From Fen-1254 sp963778945 (lineage in GTDB: Bacteria; Bacteroidota; Ignavibacteria; UBA10030), in NCBI GenBank assembly GCA_963778945.1, contig CAVZWL010000008.1:1-64000 (forward strand): a DNA stretch of 64,000 nt, in the 5' to 3' direction. The translations under genes and the position numbers were made by a program. Positions 36,313-44,448 of this stretch are shown piece by piece. Numbering within the stretch: the first letter of the stretch is position 1; every line of letters begins with the position of its first letter. The notes under the pieces were generated by a model. That model ran no database searches. It was not told where the DNA came from and worked only from the letters and a program-made list of their open reading frames with translations.

Positions 36313-37692
36313 CTATCCTTTTTTAAATTCCGCTATGAGCTCCTGCAAAACGTTCTTTGCATCGCCGAAAAGCATTTTAGTGTTCGGTTCATAGAAGAGC
36401 GGATTTTCTATACCGGCAAATCCGGTCGCCATCGATCGCTTCATAACAATAACCGTCCGCGCTTTATCGACATTGATAATCGGCATGCCGTAAATCGGAC
36501 TCGATCTTTCAGTCCGCGCCGCCGGATTGACCACATCGTTTGCGCCGATGACCATGCAGACATCCACGGTATCCATGGTCGGATTGACGACATCCATTTC
36601 CAAAAGCTGGTCGTACGAAACATTTGCCTCAGCCAGAAGCACGTTCATATGCCCCGGCATGCGTCCCGCCACAGGATGAATGGCAAATTCCACTTTGATG
36701 CGGCGTTTTTCAAGTTCTTCACTCAGCTCGCGCACTGCATACTGCGCCTGCGCCACCGCCATTCCGTATCCCGGCACAATGACGACGCGTTCCGCTTGTT
36801 CGAGCGCGAATTTTGTATCCTCGATTGTAAACCGGTTGATCGGACGCTGCTCTGCCAGCTTGGCCGTATCGACCTTTGGCGAACCGACCGCACCGAATAG
36901 AATGTTTGCAAATGAACGGTTCATTGCTTTGCTCATGATGATGGAAAGTATAAATCCCGACGAACCGTCCAACGATCCGGCAATGATGAGCACTTTATTA
37001 TTGATAGCAAAACCGGTCGCCGCGGCTGCAAGTCCTGCGTATGAATTCATCAAAGACAGCACCACCGGCATATCCGCACCGCCGATCGGCAGCACGAGAA
37101 AAATGCCGATAAGAAAACTGAGTGCGATCATGATAAAGAACACAACAATATCGGCAGGGAAAAAAATCAGGTAAACGAACATCCCGATCGTTATAAAAAA
37201 CAACAGGATATTCACGACATTCTGCCCTTTGTAGGTCAGGGGAACGCCCGGAATCAGATCCTGCAATTTGCCGAACGCCATCAAGCTTCCGGTTACGGTC
37301 AAAGCGCCGAAGAGTACTTCAAATCCGAGCGCCGGCATGATGCTGTACGCTCTTTCGCTGTGCACAATATATTCGTTGACGCCGACCAGCACAGCGGCAA
37401 GTGCGCCGAAAGCATGGGAAATTGCAATTCTTTGCGGCATGGCCGTCATAGGCATAAAAATCGCCATTGCAGTTCCGATTGCAGATCCGATGACAATGCC
37501 GGAAACGATCCATTCCCAGGAAACGATTTCACCGCTGAGCAATGTACCGACGACTGCAAGGAACATCCCGATTTCGGCATAATGCATTCCGCGCCGCGCG
37601 GATTCCGGGTGACTCAGTCCCTTGAGTCCCAAAATAAACAGTACCGAAGCGATGATATAGGTAATTTCAAGCGGATAATTGATGGCAGCCAT
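36313..37692 (-). CDS. pntB: NAD(P) transhydrogenase subunit beta
   Basis: A 459-aa inner-membrane subunit of proton-translocating transhydrogenase. It has about nine transmembrane helices in residues 5-265, with proton-path region PVVLSLMNSYAGLAAAATGF and GSLDGSSGFILSIIMSKAMN. The cytosolic NADP(H)-binding domain has VVIVPGYGMAVAQAQYAV, FAIHPVAGRMPGHMNVLL and GANDVVNPAART. Length and order match PntB. With the two genes upstream it transfers hydride between NADH and NADP+ using the proton gradient, supplying NADPH. It overlaps the pntAb stop by one base. No frameshift is seen. Confidence 0.96.
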   Translation of the reverse strand: MAAINYPLEITYIIASVLFILGLKGLSHPESARRGMHYAEIGMFLAVVGTLLSGEIVSWEWIVSGIVIGSAIGTAMAIFMPMTAMPQRIAISHAFGALAAVLVGVNEYIVHSERAYSIMPALGFEVLFGALTVTGSLMAFGKLQDLIPGVPLTYKGQNVVNILLFFITIGMFVYLIFFPADIVVFFIMIALSFLIGIFLVLPIGGADMPVVLSLMNSYAGLAAAATGFAINNKVLIIAGSLDGSSGFILSIIMSKAMNRSFANILFGAVGSPKVDTAKLAEQRPINRFTIEDTKFALEQAERVVIVPGYGMAVAQAQYAVRELSEELEKRRIKVEFAIHPVAGRMPGHMNVLLAEANVSYDQLLEMDVVNPTMDTVDVCMVIGANDVVNPAARTERSSPIYGMPIINVDKARTVIVMKRSMATGFAGIENPLFYEPNTKMLFGDAKNVLQELIAEFKKG

Positions 37693-37979
37693 TATGACTT
37701 CCGCTCCTTTCGCTTGAACATTTTCAACATGCGTTCGGTAATGAGGAATCCGCCGACGACATTTATTGTCGCCGCTGTAACGGCGACAAATCCGAGAATC
37801 TGACTTACCTGATGACTGCTGCCGGCCGCAACAAGCGAGCCGACGAGAGAGATGCCGGAAATGGCGTTCGTTGCGGACATGAGCGGCGTATGCAGTGTCG
37901 GCGTTACTTTTTTGATTACCTCAAAACCGACGAAACCGGCAAGAACGAGCACATAAAGTAATTCGATAAGATTGGACAT
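37692..37979 (-). CDS. pntAb: NAD(P) transhydrogenase subunit alpha part 2
   Basis: A 95-aa membrane protein with three hydrophobic helices, containing YVLVLAGFVGFEVIKKVTPT, LHTPLMSATNAISGISLVGS and FVAVTAATINVVGGFLITER, all standard for PntAb. It forms part of the membrane domain of the transhydrogenase. Alpha is split into two genes here, as in Rhodospirillum-type systems. It starts directly after pntAa (2-bp gap) and its stop touches pntB. Confidence 0.96.
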   Translation of the reverse strand: MSNLIELLYVLVLAGFVGFEVIKKVTPTLHTPLMSATNAISGISLVGSLVAAGSSHQVSQILGFVAVTAATINVVGGFLITERMLKMFKRKERKS

Positions 37980-37981
37980 GC

Positions 37982-39130
37982 TTATTTCCCTTTCTCTTTT
38001 TTATCGCCGGGAGCGAATGCCGGATGCACGACAGCTCCGTCGTGAGTGATAAGACAGCTCTTGATGATGTCGTCGTCGAGTTTCAGAACGAACTCTTTCT
38101 TTTCCCTGTCCCAAAACTCATCCAGCAGATTGAACAGGTTGTTGGAATACATCTGACTTGCATTCAATGCCATCCGTGCCGGCATGTTGGCGAGTCCGAT
38201 GATTTTCACGCCGTTCTTTATAATCGTTTTATTATACACTGCGCCTTCTACATTGCCGCCGGAATCGATTGCAAGATCGACAATCAGGCTGCCCGGCTTC
38301 ATCGCTTCCGTCATTTCTCTGGTGACAATGACCGGCGCTTTGCGGCCGAACACCTGCGCCGTGGTAATGACGACATCGGCCTGCGCGCAATATTGTTTCA
38401 TAACTTCGCGCTGCTTTTTCAATTGATCGTCAGTCAGCGCTTTTGCATATCCCTGAGCTGTCTGTCCCGTTTCGCCGAGATCGATCTCCACGAATTTTGC
38501 ACCGAGAGAAAGAACGTCGTTCTTCGCGGCGGGACGAGTATCGAACGCATCGATTTTTGCACCGAGGCGGCGCGCCGTTGCAATGGCCTGCAGACCGGCG
38601 ACTCCTGCTCCGATGATAAAAACACGCGCCGGCTGAATGGTTCCGGCGGGAGTCATCATCATTGGAAAAATTTTCTGAATATTATCGGCTGCCAGAACGA
38701 CAGCAGCATATCCCGCAAGACTTGCCTGCGAACTGAGTGCGTCCATTTTTTGCGCGCGTGTGGAGCGGGGGATCATCTCCATAGCAATGGCGGAAATATT
38801 TTTCTTCGCCAGAGCGGCAAGCAGCGGCTTTTGCATGAACGGATCCAGATAACCGATACGGATCGTTTTCTTCTTATACGCAGAAATTTCTTTTACATCA
38901 GGCACGCGAAGGCCAAGCACGATATCCCCCGAAGCCAGCAGTTTTTTCCCGTTCTTTTCTATACCAGCGCCGGCCTTTTTATATTGACTGTCGGAAATTC
39001 CCAGCGCAGCGCCGAGTCCCGTTTCGATCGTTACCTTTGCCCCATTCTTCACCAGTTTTTCTACATTCAGTGGAAGCATGGAAACGCGAGACTCGTTTGT
39101 GCCTTTTTCTTTCGGGATGACTATATGCAT
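37982..39130 (-). CDS. pntAa: NAD(P) transhydrogenase subunit alpha part 1
   Basis: A 382-aa soluble NAD(H)-binding subunit related to alanine dehydrogenase. It starts MHIVIPKEKGTNESRVSMLP, the usual PntAa beginning, so I use the ATG at 39130 rather than the one at 39148. The Rossmann motif VFIIGAGVAGLQAIATARRL and DAFDTRP are clear, followed by GQTAQGYAKALTDDQL (mobile loop region) and LIVDLAIDSGGNVEGA. It binds NADH and delivers hydride to PntB. First gene of pntAa-pntAb-pntB. No strong promoter was identified in the ~375 bp upstream. Confidence 0.95.
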   Translation of the reverse strand: MHIVIPKEKGTNESRVSMLPLNVEKLVKNGAKVTIETGLGAALGISDSQYKKAGAGIEKNGKKLLASGDIVLGLRVPDVKEISAYKKKTIRIGYLDPFMQKPLLAALAKKNISAIAMEMIPRSTRAQKMDALSSQASLAGYAAVVLAADNIQKIFPMMMTPAGTIQPARVFIIGAGVAGLQAIATARRLGAKIDAFDTRPAAKNDVLSLGAKFVEIDLGETGQTAQGYAKALTDDQLKKQREVMKQYCAQADVVITTAQVFGRKAPVIVTREMTEAMKPGSLIVDLAIDSGGNVEGAVYNKTIIKNGVKIIGLANMPARMALNASQMYSNNLFNLLDEFWDREKKEFVLKLDDDIIKSCLITHDGAVVHPAFAPGDKKEKGK

Positions 39131-39436
39131 AATATTTCCATCGTTCATCGTGTGTATTATTGTGAGTCATTATAAAACGTTCTCGGTCTTTTGCACTCGA
39201 TCGCGTTTTCTATAACAATTAAAATACAGATATTGTCCCAATTTTTCCCAAGAAAATTCTTCGATATACCTAAAACACCGCCGAATATACTCATTCTTGT
39301 AAGAATGGATTTTGTAACGGCATTCATCGTATCCTCTCCGAGATGACCGTGTGAGAAAGGCGGCGCCGGTTATAAAAATGATTTTATTCAGAGATGGATA
39401 ATTGATATTGCAATCAGATATATACCAGAATAATGA
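39131..39436. other. Intergenic region upstream of pntAa
   Basis: I see no convincing gene, repeat or known RNA here. It presumably carries the promoter of the pnt operon. A minus-strand open frame of 94 codons at 39170-39454 has no ribosome site and runs through a hairpin, so I do not call it. Confidence 0.4.
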
Positions 39437-39467
39437 CCCATTCCGATGCTGCAACCACCGGAATGGG
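39437..39467 (-). terminator. Hairpin downstream of the lipoprotein gene
   Basis: CCCATTCCG (39437-39445) and CGGAATGGG (39459-39467) form a perfect 9-bp stem with a 13-nt loop, about 40 nt past the stop codon of the lipoprotein gene at 39506. The tail on the minus strand (TCATTATTC) is only moderately U-rich. Confidence 0.55.
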
Positions 39468-39505
39468 CTTTTGAGAAAAACAGCACAATACTTATAGAAC
39501 TTTTC

Positions 39506-40450
39506 TTATATCGCCGGTCCCGGAGCGGCAAGAACCGCTTTCACCCAGATGTCCATTTCTTCAGACGAACGCGGAACTGTATTGGTACGGCTGCGTCCGC
39601 CGCCGCGTCCTTCCCGGCCGCCGCCCGGCTCCTCCATTTCATTGCCGCCTGTGCCGCCCGGCCCACTTCTGCCGCCGGGCTCTCCCATATTCATACTCGG
39701 TCCGCTGTTTGAATTCTCTTTCTTAAATTCCGATTTGAATCCGATTCCGATGACACCGTTTTTCGGATTCAACTCGAATGGAAACTCGGCGGTTTTATGA
39801 AGCGGGACTTTCAGTTCATAGACGAACGTATTTCTTCCCGCACTATATTTGACCTCCATTGCGCGAAGTTCTATAAGAAGCAAGTCCTGCGTCCTGTCTT
39901 CATCGGTAAGTATAAACTGAACGCTTTTCTGTATATCGTCTGCTCCTGTCCGGGAAAAGAGATCGGCTGATGGATACTGCCGGGATTTATTATCGTCCGC
40001 ATGAGATCTGATACCGTTCGTACTGTCTATAATCGGGGGCGGAGAATCATTCTCGGGAGCAGCGGCGGAAGCATTACTGCCCGGTTCTTTCGGACCATTG
40101 AATTTTGCACCCAGGGGAAACTTTATACCGCACCGTTCGCTCGATCCGCCCTTGGGATCCAACCATACAGTCAGGCCGTTCCTCATAATCTGCCGCTTTG
40201 CGGACGGATCGTCGGTAATGAAGCAAATGTACAAATTCACCGAATCGTTTCGGACACCGATCAGAACATTTGCTTTCTTTAATAGATAAAGACTTCCCTC
40301 CCAATCGTTTTGCCTGCCGTCGATAACCATATCGGATTTTTTCCAATCGCTGGTCAATTTGACTGCACTGCTGCATCCCGTCAAAAATAATACGGCGCTA
40401 AAAAAAACGAAAATGAGTACACCCGAGGTATATATAGTCTTTTTTTTCAT
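39506..40450 (-). CDS. Lipoprotein with CBM9-like domain and Gly-rich tail
   Basis: A 314-aa exported lipoprotein: hydrophobic signal then the lipobox LFLTGCSS. The segment MVIDGRQNDWEG and the following beta strands resemble the carbohydrate-binding CBM9-like (DUF1083-type) fold seen at the start of many FCB surface proteins. A low-complexity linker (SNASAAAPENDSPPP) lies in the middle, and a Gly/Arg/Glu-rich stretch (GGREGRGGGRS) is near the C-terminus. I use the ATG at 40450 behind GGAG. Function is unknown. It is the last gene on this strand after ctaB, separated by a 7-nt repeat array, so it is not clearly part of the respiratory operon. Confidence 0.78.
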   Translation of the reverse strand: MKKKTIYTSGVLIFVFFSAVLFLTGCSSAVKLTSDWKKSDMVIDGRQNDWEGSLYLLKKANVLIGVRNDSVNLYICFITDDPSAKRQIMRNGLTVWLDPKGGSSERCGIKFPLGAKFNGPKEPGSNASAAAPENDSPPPIIDSTNGIRSHADDNKSRQYPSADLFSRTGADDIQKSVQFILTDEDRTQDLLLIELRAMEVKYSAGRNTFVYELKVPLHKTAEFPFELNPKNGVIGIGFKSEFKKENSNSGPSMNMGEPGGRSGPGGTGGNEMEEPGGGREGRGGGRSRTNTVPRSSEEMDIWVKAVLAAPGPAI

Positions 40451-40451
40451 G

Positions 40452-40528
40452 CATTCTCCATTCACTATTCACTATTTACCATTTGCCATTCACCATTTGC
40501 CATTTACCATTTACCATTTACTATTCAC
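40452..40528. repeat. Heptanucleotide repeat array F (11 units)
   Basis: Eleven uninterrupted 7-nt units of the CATTTAC family (CATTCTC, CATTCAC, TATTCAC, TATTTAC, CATTTGC and so on) in unbroken phase. On the minus strand the first unit supplies the GGAG ribosome site of the lipoprotein gene, so the array forms its 5' leader. Confidence 0.9.
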
Positions 40529-40589
40529 TATTAAAAAAGTAGTCATTCTTTAGACGAAAAAAAACTGGAAAGATTAATAAACGAGCATA

Positions 40590-41477
40590 TTACTTCATTG
40601 CAAGCAATAAGATAAATTCAGCCGGCAGATAGACGAGCGAAGCCAAAAAAAGTCTCCGTGCAGCTCCGCCGGTTCGCAGCTTTATAAAACGAATGGCAAG
40701 CAGCAAAAATGCGCATGATAAGGTCATCGAGATATAAAAATAAGCCAATCCCGCCATTCCGAGCAGAGTCGGCAGCACGGATGCCGGAGCAAGCGCAATC
40801 GTATAAATCAGAATCTGTCTGCTCGTCGCTTCTCCCGCCGGATCAAGGACTGTTAGAATTTTAAATCCGGCACGCGCGTAATCGTTTCGGTACATCCAGG
40901 CCAGCGAGAGAAAATGCGGCATCTGCCAAAAAAAGAGTATAAAGAACAATGACCACGCTTCCATCGTCAGGCCGCCTCGAACCGCAGCCCAGCCGATGAG
41001 CGGAGGCAGCGCGCCGGGGACGCCTCCGACGACCGTCGCAAACGGCGTCTTCCGTTTCAAGGGAGTGTAAACAAAAACATAACTCACGAGTGTGATAAGT
41101 GCAAGTAATGCGGCAGCCGCATTTGCGGCAGCAGCCAAATACACAATACCGGCTGCGGCGCATGCACTTCCGAAGAACAGCGCATCCTGAGGCCGAACGG
41201 CTCCCGATGGAAGAGGACGCTGCTCCGTTCGTTTCATTTTTGCATCGAATGCCCGCTCAAAATATTGATTCAATGCCCCGGCGCCGGCGCCTACAAGAAG
41301 GGTTCCAACGGCAGCGTGAAGAATCGGCAGAACAGACGATCCCCTGCTCGATGCCAGAGAGGCCGAGCAAACGGCTGTCATCACGGACAAAAGCGTGAGT
41401 TCGGGTTTTGTCAGCGCTGCATATTCAAACACTGCGCTTCGCCTTGGAAGAATATATGTTTTACTTTGTTCCGGCAT
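40590..41477 (-). CDS. ctaB: Protoheme IX farnesyltransferase (heme O synthase)
   Basis: A 295-aa UbiA-family prenyltransferase with about nine membrane helices. The prenyl-diphosphate site is seen in NQYFERAFDAKMKRTEQRPL (N-x3-R/D-x-x-D pattern), and the second loop in YTPLKRKTPFATVVGGVPGA. It converts heme b to heme O for the heme-copper oxidase. No heme A synthase (ctaA) is in the window, so the oxidase could use heme O, or ctaA may lie elsewhere. The start codon shares a base with the upstream cytochrome gene stop (TAATG), indicating coupled translation. Last gene of the respiratory cluster. Confidence 0.94.
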   Translation of the reverse strand: MPEQSKTYILPRRSAVFEYAALTKPELTLLSVMTAVCSASLASSRGSSVLPILHAAVGTLLVGAGAGALNQYFERAFDAKMKRTEQRPLPSGAVRPQDALFFGSACAAAGIVYLAAAANAAAALLALITLVSYVFVYTPLKRKTPFATVVGGVPGALPPLIGWAAVRGGLTMEAWSLFFILFFWQMPHFLSLAWMYRNDYARAGFKILTVLDPAGEATSRQILIYTIALAPASVLPTLLGMAGLAYFYISMTLSCAFLLLAIRFIKLRTGGAARRLFLASLVYLPAEFILLLAMK

Positions 41478-42832
41478 TATCGTCCAGACTGAGCGACCTT
41501 CATGATAAGATAAGCCGCAATCGAATCCGCTTCGTCGGGGCGCAGCCCCTGATTCGGCATCGACGGATAGTCCGGATTCTTTTTGACCGGGCTGAGTATA
41601 AAAGCGGCTAATTGCGATGTATTCTTATTGTATTTCGGGACCGTCTCAAAATATGGAGGCCCTACCTTTTTCTGATCGAACAAATGACAGGCGGAACATT
41701 TGGCGTTGTAAATATCTTCTCCCGTGAACGAAACTTCCACCGTTCCGTATTTCGCTTTCAGCGTTTCCAACTCTTTTTCATACGTCACAGAAAGGGCGGC
41801 CGCCTGACTTCGCGTTGCCGTGCCAATGCCGGCATATTCTCCGGCAACAGTTACTCCGACTGCAAAAAGAAAAAGAAAAAATGCAAGCGATGCCGCCTGC
41901 CGCTCACCCGTGCGGTAAAAACCGTAGACAAAATGGGCTGCAGCAAAGAACAGGACTAATGCAAGCCCTGTAAGCGAATAGAGCACGCCGGAGACTGCGG
42001 CGGACGGAACAGCCGCTATGTTCGCCAGCAGAACGATGGGAAGCACGACAAGAGAAACTGCAGACCAACGGACCGAATCGCGGACGATTGCAGCATGGGC
42101 GGACTCCATATGCGGCTTTTTCCGTTCCAAGGAGAAGAACAATATACCGAGTGCGGTCATTCCCGGCACAAGAGAACAGAAAACAAAAAACTTTATCCAG
42201 ACGCCGGGACTCAACAAAACATCGCCTGCCGATTCGATCGTCTGCCATTGAGACGGATCCGCTGTCACGGCTTCCGCAGCGGAAAAAAGAAACGCGCCGA
42301 GCAATAAAGCTGCAATTCCCCAGCGGCCGGCCCGCAGATGCGCCGCAGTGTTGGATTGTTCATACATACCGATCACATCCGCTTTTTCCTCTGTTCCCTT
42401 TTGCTTATCCAGCATCGACCGGTACGATGCAAGAAACTCCTGAAGACGGAACGTATATTTATAGAAACCAAGCAGAATCAGTCCGGCTGCAAGCAGGACA
42501 AATCCGGCAGCGGAGAGTGCAGTGGAAACCGCAGGAGTGGATTTCAGCATCTGTGCATGCGCCAGAACAAGAGTAAGAGCGGGAAGCAGTCCGAGAAAAA
42601 CCACGACGCGTTTATTCGCAAACGGCGCCTGAATGCATTCGTATGCCTCTTCGAGCGCCGCAGCATCTTTTTGTTTTTTCCCTTTCGATTCATACCTCAG
42701 CGCAAGAAGAGAAGAACCGAGCGCAAAAGCAAGATACGGAATCAGCACGACGGCGCTTAACGCGGCAATGCACACGATCAGATGATAATGATCGGATGAT
42801 GGGAAAAGCGCTATATCTTTCAATATATCCAT
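41477..42832 (-). CDS. Polytopic membrane protein with C-terminal cytochrome c domain
   Basis: A 451-aa protein. Residues 15-355 contain about eight transmembrane helices with no heme-binding motif that I recognise. Residues 360-451 are a class I cytochrome c domain with CSACH (379-383) and a Met ligand candidate in YPSMPNQGLRPDEA. It lies between coxB and ctaB in the oxidase operon. A likely role is to carry electrons from alternative complex III to the CuA site, anchored to the membrane, since CoxB here lacks its own cytochrome c domain. The membrane part resembles uncharacterised proteins found with FCB caa3-type clusters. The role is inference. Confidence 0.82.
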   Translation of the reverse strand: MDILKDIALFPSSDHYHLIVCIAALSAVVLIPYLAFALGSSLLALRYESKGKKQKDAAALEEAYECIQAPFANKRVVVFLGLLPALTLVLAHAQMLKSTPAVSTALSAAGFVLLAAGLILLGFYKYTFRLQEFLASYRSMLDKQKGTEEKADVIGMYEQSNTAAHLRAGRWGIAALLLGAFLFSAAEAVTADPSQWQTIESAGDVLLSPGVWIKFFVFCSLVPGMTALGILFFSLERKKPHMESAHAAIVRDSVRWSAVSLVVLPIVLLANIAAVPSAAVSGVLYSLTGLALVLFFAAAHFVYGFYRTGERQAASLAFFLFLFAVGVTVAGEYAGIGTATRSQAAALSVTYEKELETLKAKYGTVEVSFTGEDIYNAKCSACHLFDQKKVGPPYFETVPKYNKNTSQLAAFILSPVKKNPDYPSMPNQGLRPDEADSIAAYLIMKVAQSGR

Positions 42833-42839
42833 AATCCTC

Positions 42840-43505
42840 TTATGGGTTATCCGCTGGAACTGCTTGTGCGGTCAGCGGGGTATACGATTTAGACTGTTTC
42901 ATGGACACAGCCCGGTACCACGTCTCGAATTGTGCAGTATCGAGCGAAACCACTTTTGAATACATATATGCATGCTGCAGCCCGCAGAATTCCGCACATT
43001 CGATGTCGTACGATGCAATGCGCGGCGTGCGGAACCACATTTTGTTTTCACGGTTCGGAATAACGTCTTCCTTGATCCGGAATGCCGGTATAAAAAGCGA
43101 ATGGTTGACATCTAAAGACTTCATAGACAGCTTCATCGCAGCGCCGACCGGAACATAGAGCGTATCCGTTTTGACGCCGTTCGGATATTCGAAGGTCCAC
43201 TTCCACATTTGAGCTGTTACGTGCACCGGCAATGCATCGCCGGGAATTTGAATTTCCTTTAAATACCCGCGCCATCCCATATAGAACATTCCCATAAAAA
43301 GAATCAGCGGGATTGTCGTCCATGTTATTTCGAGCGGCAGGTTGCCTTCGATATTTTTCGGATGAGGATTCCGTTTGCGGCTGTAGCGTACAAGAAAATA
43401 CACCATCGCTATAAGCAGTCCGATGAGCACGAGCAACGAAATACCCGCAATCGTCAGGAACGTTGCATCGACATAATCGGAAAATGGGGACTCCCCTTTG
43501 AACAT
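42840..43505 (-). CDS. coxB: Cytochrome c oxidase subunit II
   Basis: A 221-aa subunit with two N-terminal membrane helices (about 17-39 and 60-78), LPLEITWTTIPLIL, and a cupredoxin domain holding the binuclear CuA site: H135 (DVNHSLFIPAF), C170, E172, C174, H178 and M181 in CAEFCGLQHAYM. All CuA ligands are present, so it accepts electrons from cytochrome c. There is no fused cytochrome c domain, unlike classical caa3 subunit II; separate cytochromes are encoded on both sides of the oxidase genes. It lies 15 bp after coxD. Confidence 0.96.
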   Translation of the reverse strand: MFKGESPFSDYVDATFLTIAGISLLVLIGLLIAMVYFLVRYSRKRNPHPKNIEGNLPLEITWTTIPLILFMGMFYMGWRGYLKEIQIPGDALPVHVTAQMWKWTFEYPNGVKTDTLYVPVGAAMKLSMKSLDVNHSLFIPAFRIKEDVIPNRENKMWFRTPRIASYDIECAEFCGLQHAYMYSKVVSLDTAQFETWYRAVSMKQSKSYTPLTAQAVPADNP

Positions 43506-43520
43506 GTTTTTTCCTTTTTC

Positions 43521-43814
43521 TTAAGCGAACGCGTAATCGAAAAAAGTCAGAATAAAAAAAATTGCCAGCGTCACAACCGCGACAGCCGTGAAAATGCGGA
43601 AGAGCCGGTCTTCCGATTTCAAATGCATGAAGATGTTCAGAACGAACATCGACTTGATACCCGCAATAACGAGTGCTGTTGCAATGACCCAGCGGCCCAG
43701 ATCGATGCCGGCAAGCGCAACCGTCAGTCCCGTCAACCCGAGCAGGCCGAGCCAGACCAGCGTGTACTCTTCCGTAACCGGCAGTATGTTGCTTCTTCCT
43801 ATGCGGCATAACAA
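43521..43814 (-). CDS. coxD: Cytochrome c oxidase subunit IV
   Basis: A 97-aa membrane protein with three helices. LVWLGLLGLTGLTVALAGID and MFVLNIFMHLKSEDRL match the prokaryotic subunit IV family. The start is not an ATG: a TTG at 43814 follows GGAG with 5-nt spacing and lies just after the coxC stop. An in-frame ATG at 43955 would overlap coxC by more than 120 bp and is unlikely. An ATG at 43809 is in another frame. The protein stabilises the oxidase complex and has no redox centre. Confidence 0.85.
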   Translation of the reverse strand: MLCRIGRSNILPVTEEYTLVWLGLLGLTGLTVALAGIDLGRWVIATALVIAGIKSMFVLNIFMHLKSEDRLFRIFTAVAVVTLAIFFILTFFDYAFA

Positions 43815-43827
43815 TCGAACTCCGGCG

Positions 43828-44448
43828 CTAATGAATAAGATAAAAGAGCGGAAATAAAAATATCCAGATAATATCGACAAGGTGCCAGTACAGTCCCCCT
43901 GCTTCCAGCTTGACGAACGAATCTTTGTTGATAATATTGCGCGCGACGAACACAAGCATAAAACTGAGAATGATCATGCCGATGATGACATGAAGCGCAT
44001 GCAGTCCGGTCATCATGTAATACAATCCAAAATACAAAATCTCGCCGGCGGGTTTCTTCATCAGTTCGGGCGATTTCGGATATATGCCGTGCGCAATTTT
44101 ATGGCTCCATTCAAAATACTTGTTTACGAGAAAGAAAAAAGCAAGCACGATGGTCGCGGAGAGAAGAACCATGGAAAGAATTTTATTCCCGCGCCGGATC
44201 GCCGCAATGGACATGACGACAGTCCAGCTGCTCGTCAGCAGTATGATCGTGTTTAAAGCGCCGACAAAAACATCGAGTTCCGCGCCGGCAATCCGGAATT
44301 CATCGAAATGTTTGAAACGATACACGGCATAGACAATGAACATTCCGCCGAAAAGAATAAGCTCTGTAAAAAGAAAAAGCCACATCCCGATGCGCGAACC
44401 TTCATCGTCCCGGTGCACATGGGAAACCGCAGCAGAAGCCGGACTCAT
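43828..44448 (-). CDS. coxC: Cytochrome c oxidase subunit III
   Basis: A 206-aa protein with five membrane helices, typical of short bacterial subunit III. Recognisable segments are GMWLFLFTELILFGGMFIVY, TIILLTSSWTVVMSIAAIRR, YYMMTGLHALHVIIGMIILS and GGLYWHLVDIIWIFLFPLFY. It supports proton uptake and stability of the oxidase. It overlaps coxA by ATGA. No frame disturbance. Confidence 0.95.
   Translation of the reverse strand: MSPASAAVSHVHRDDEGSRIGMWLFLFTELILFGGMFIVYAVYRFKHFDEFRIAGAELDVFVGALNTIILLTSSWTVVMSIAAIRRGNKILSMVLLSATIVLAFFFLVNKYFEWSHKIAHGIYPKSPELMKKPAGEILYFGLYYMMTGLHALHVIIGMIILSFMLVFVARNIINKDSFVKLEAGGLYWHLVDIIWIFLFPLFYLIH

Noticed and set aside
38024..39175. 383-codon plus-strand open frame across pntAa
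   Set aside because: Antisense shadow of pntAa; no domain and no ribosome site.
39170..39454. 94-codon minus-strand open frame
   Set aside because: No ribosome site, runs into the hairpin at 39437-39467, no family resemblance.
43048..43809. 253-codon minus-strand open frame across coxB and coxD
   Set aside because: Alternate-frame shadow of coxB/coxD; the real genes carry CuA ligands and subunit IV signatures.
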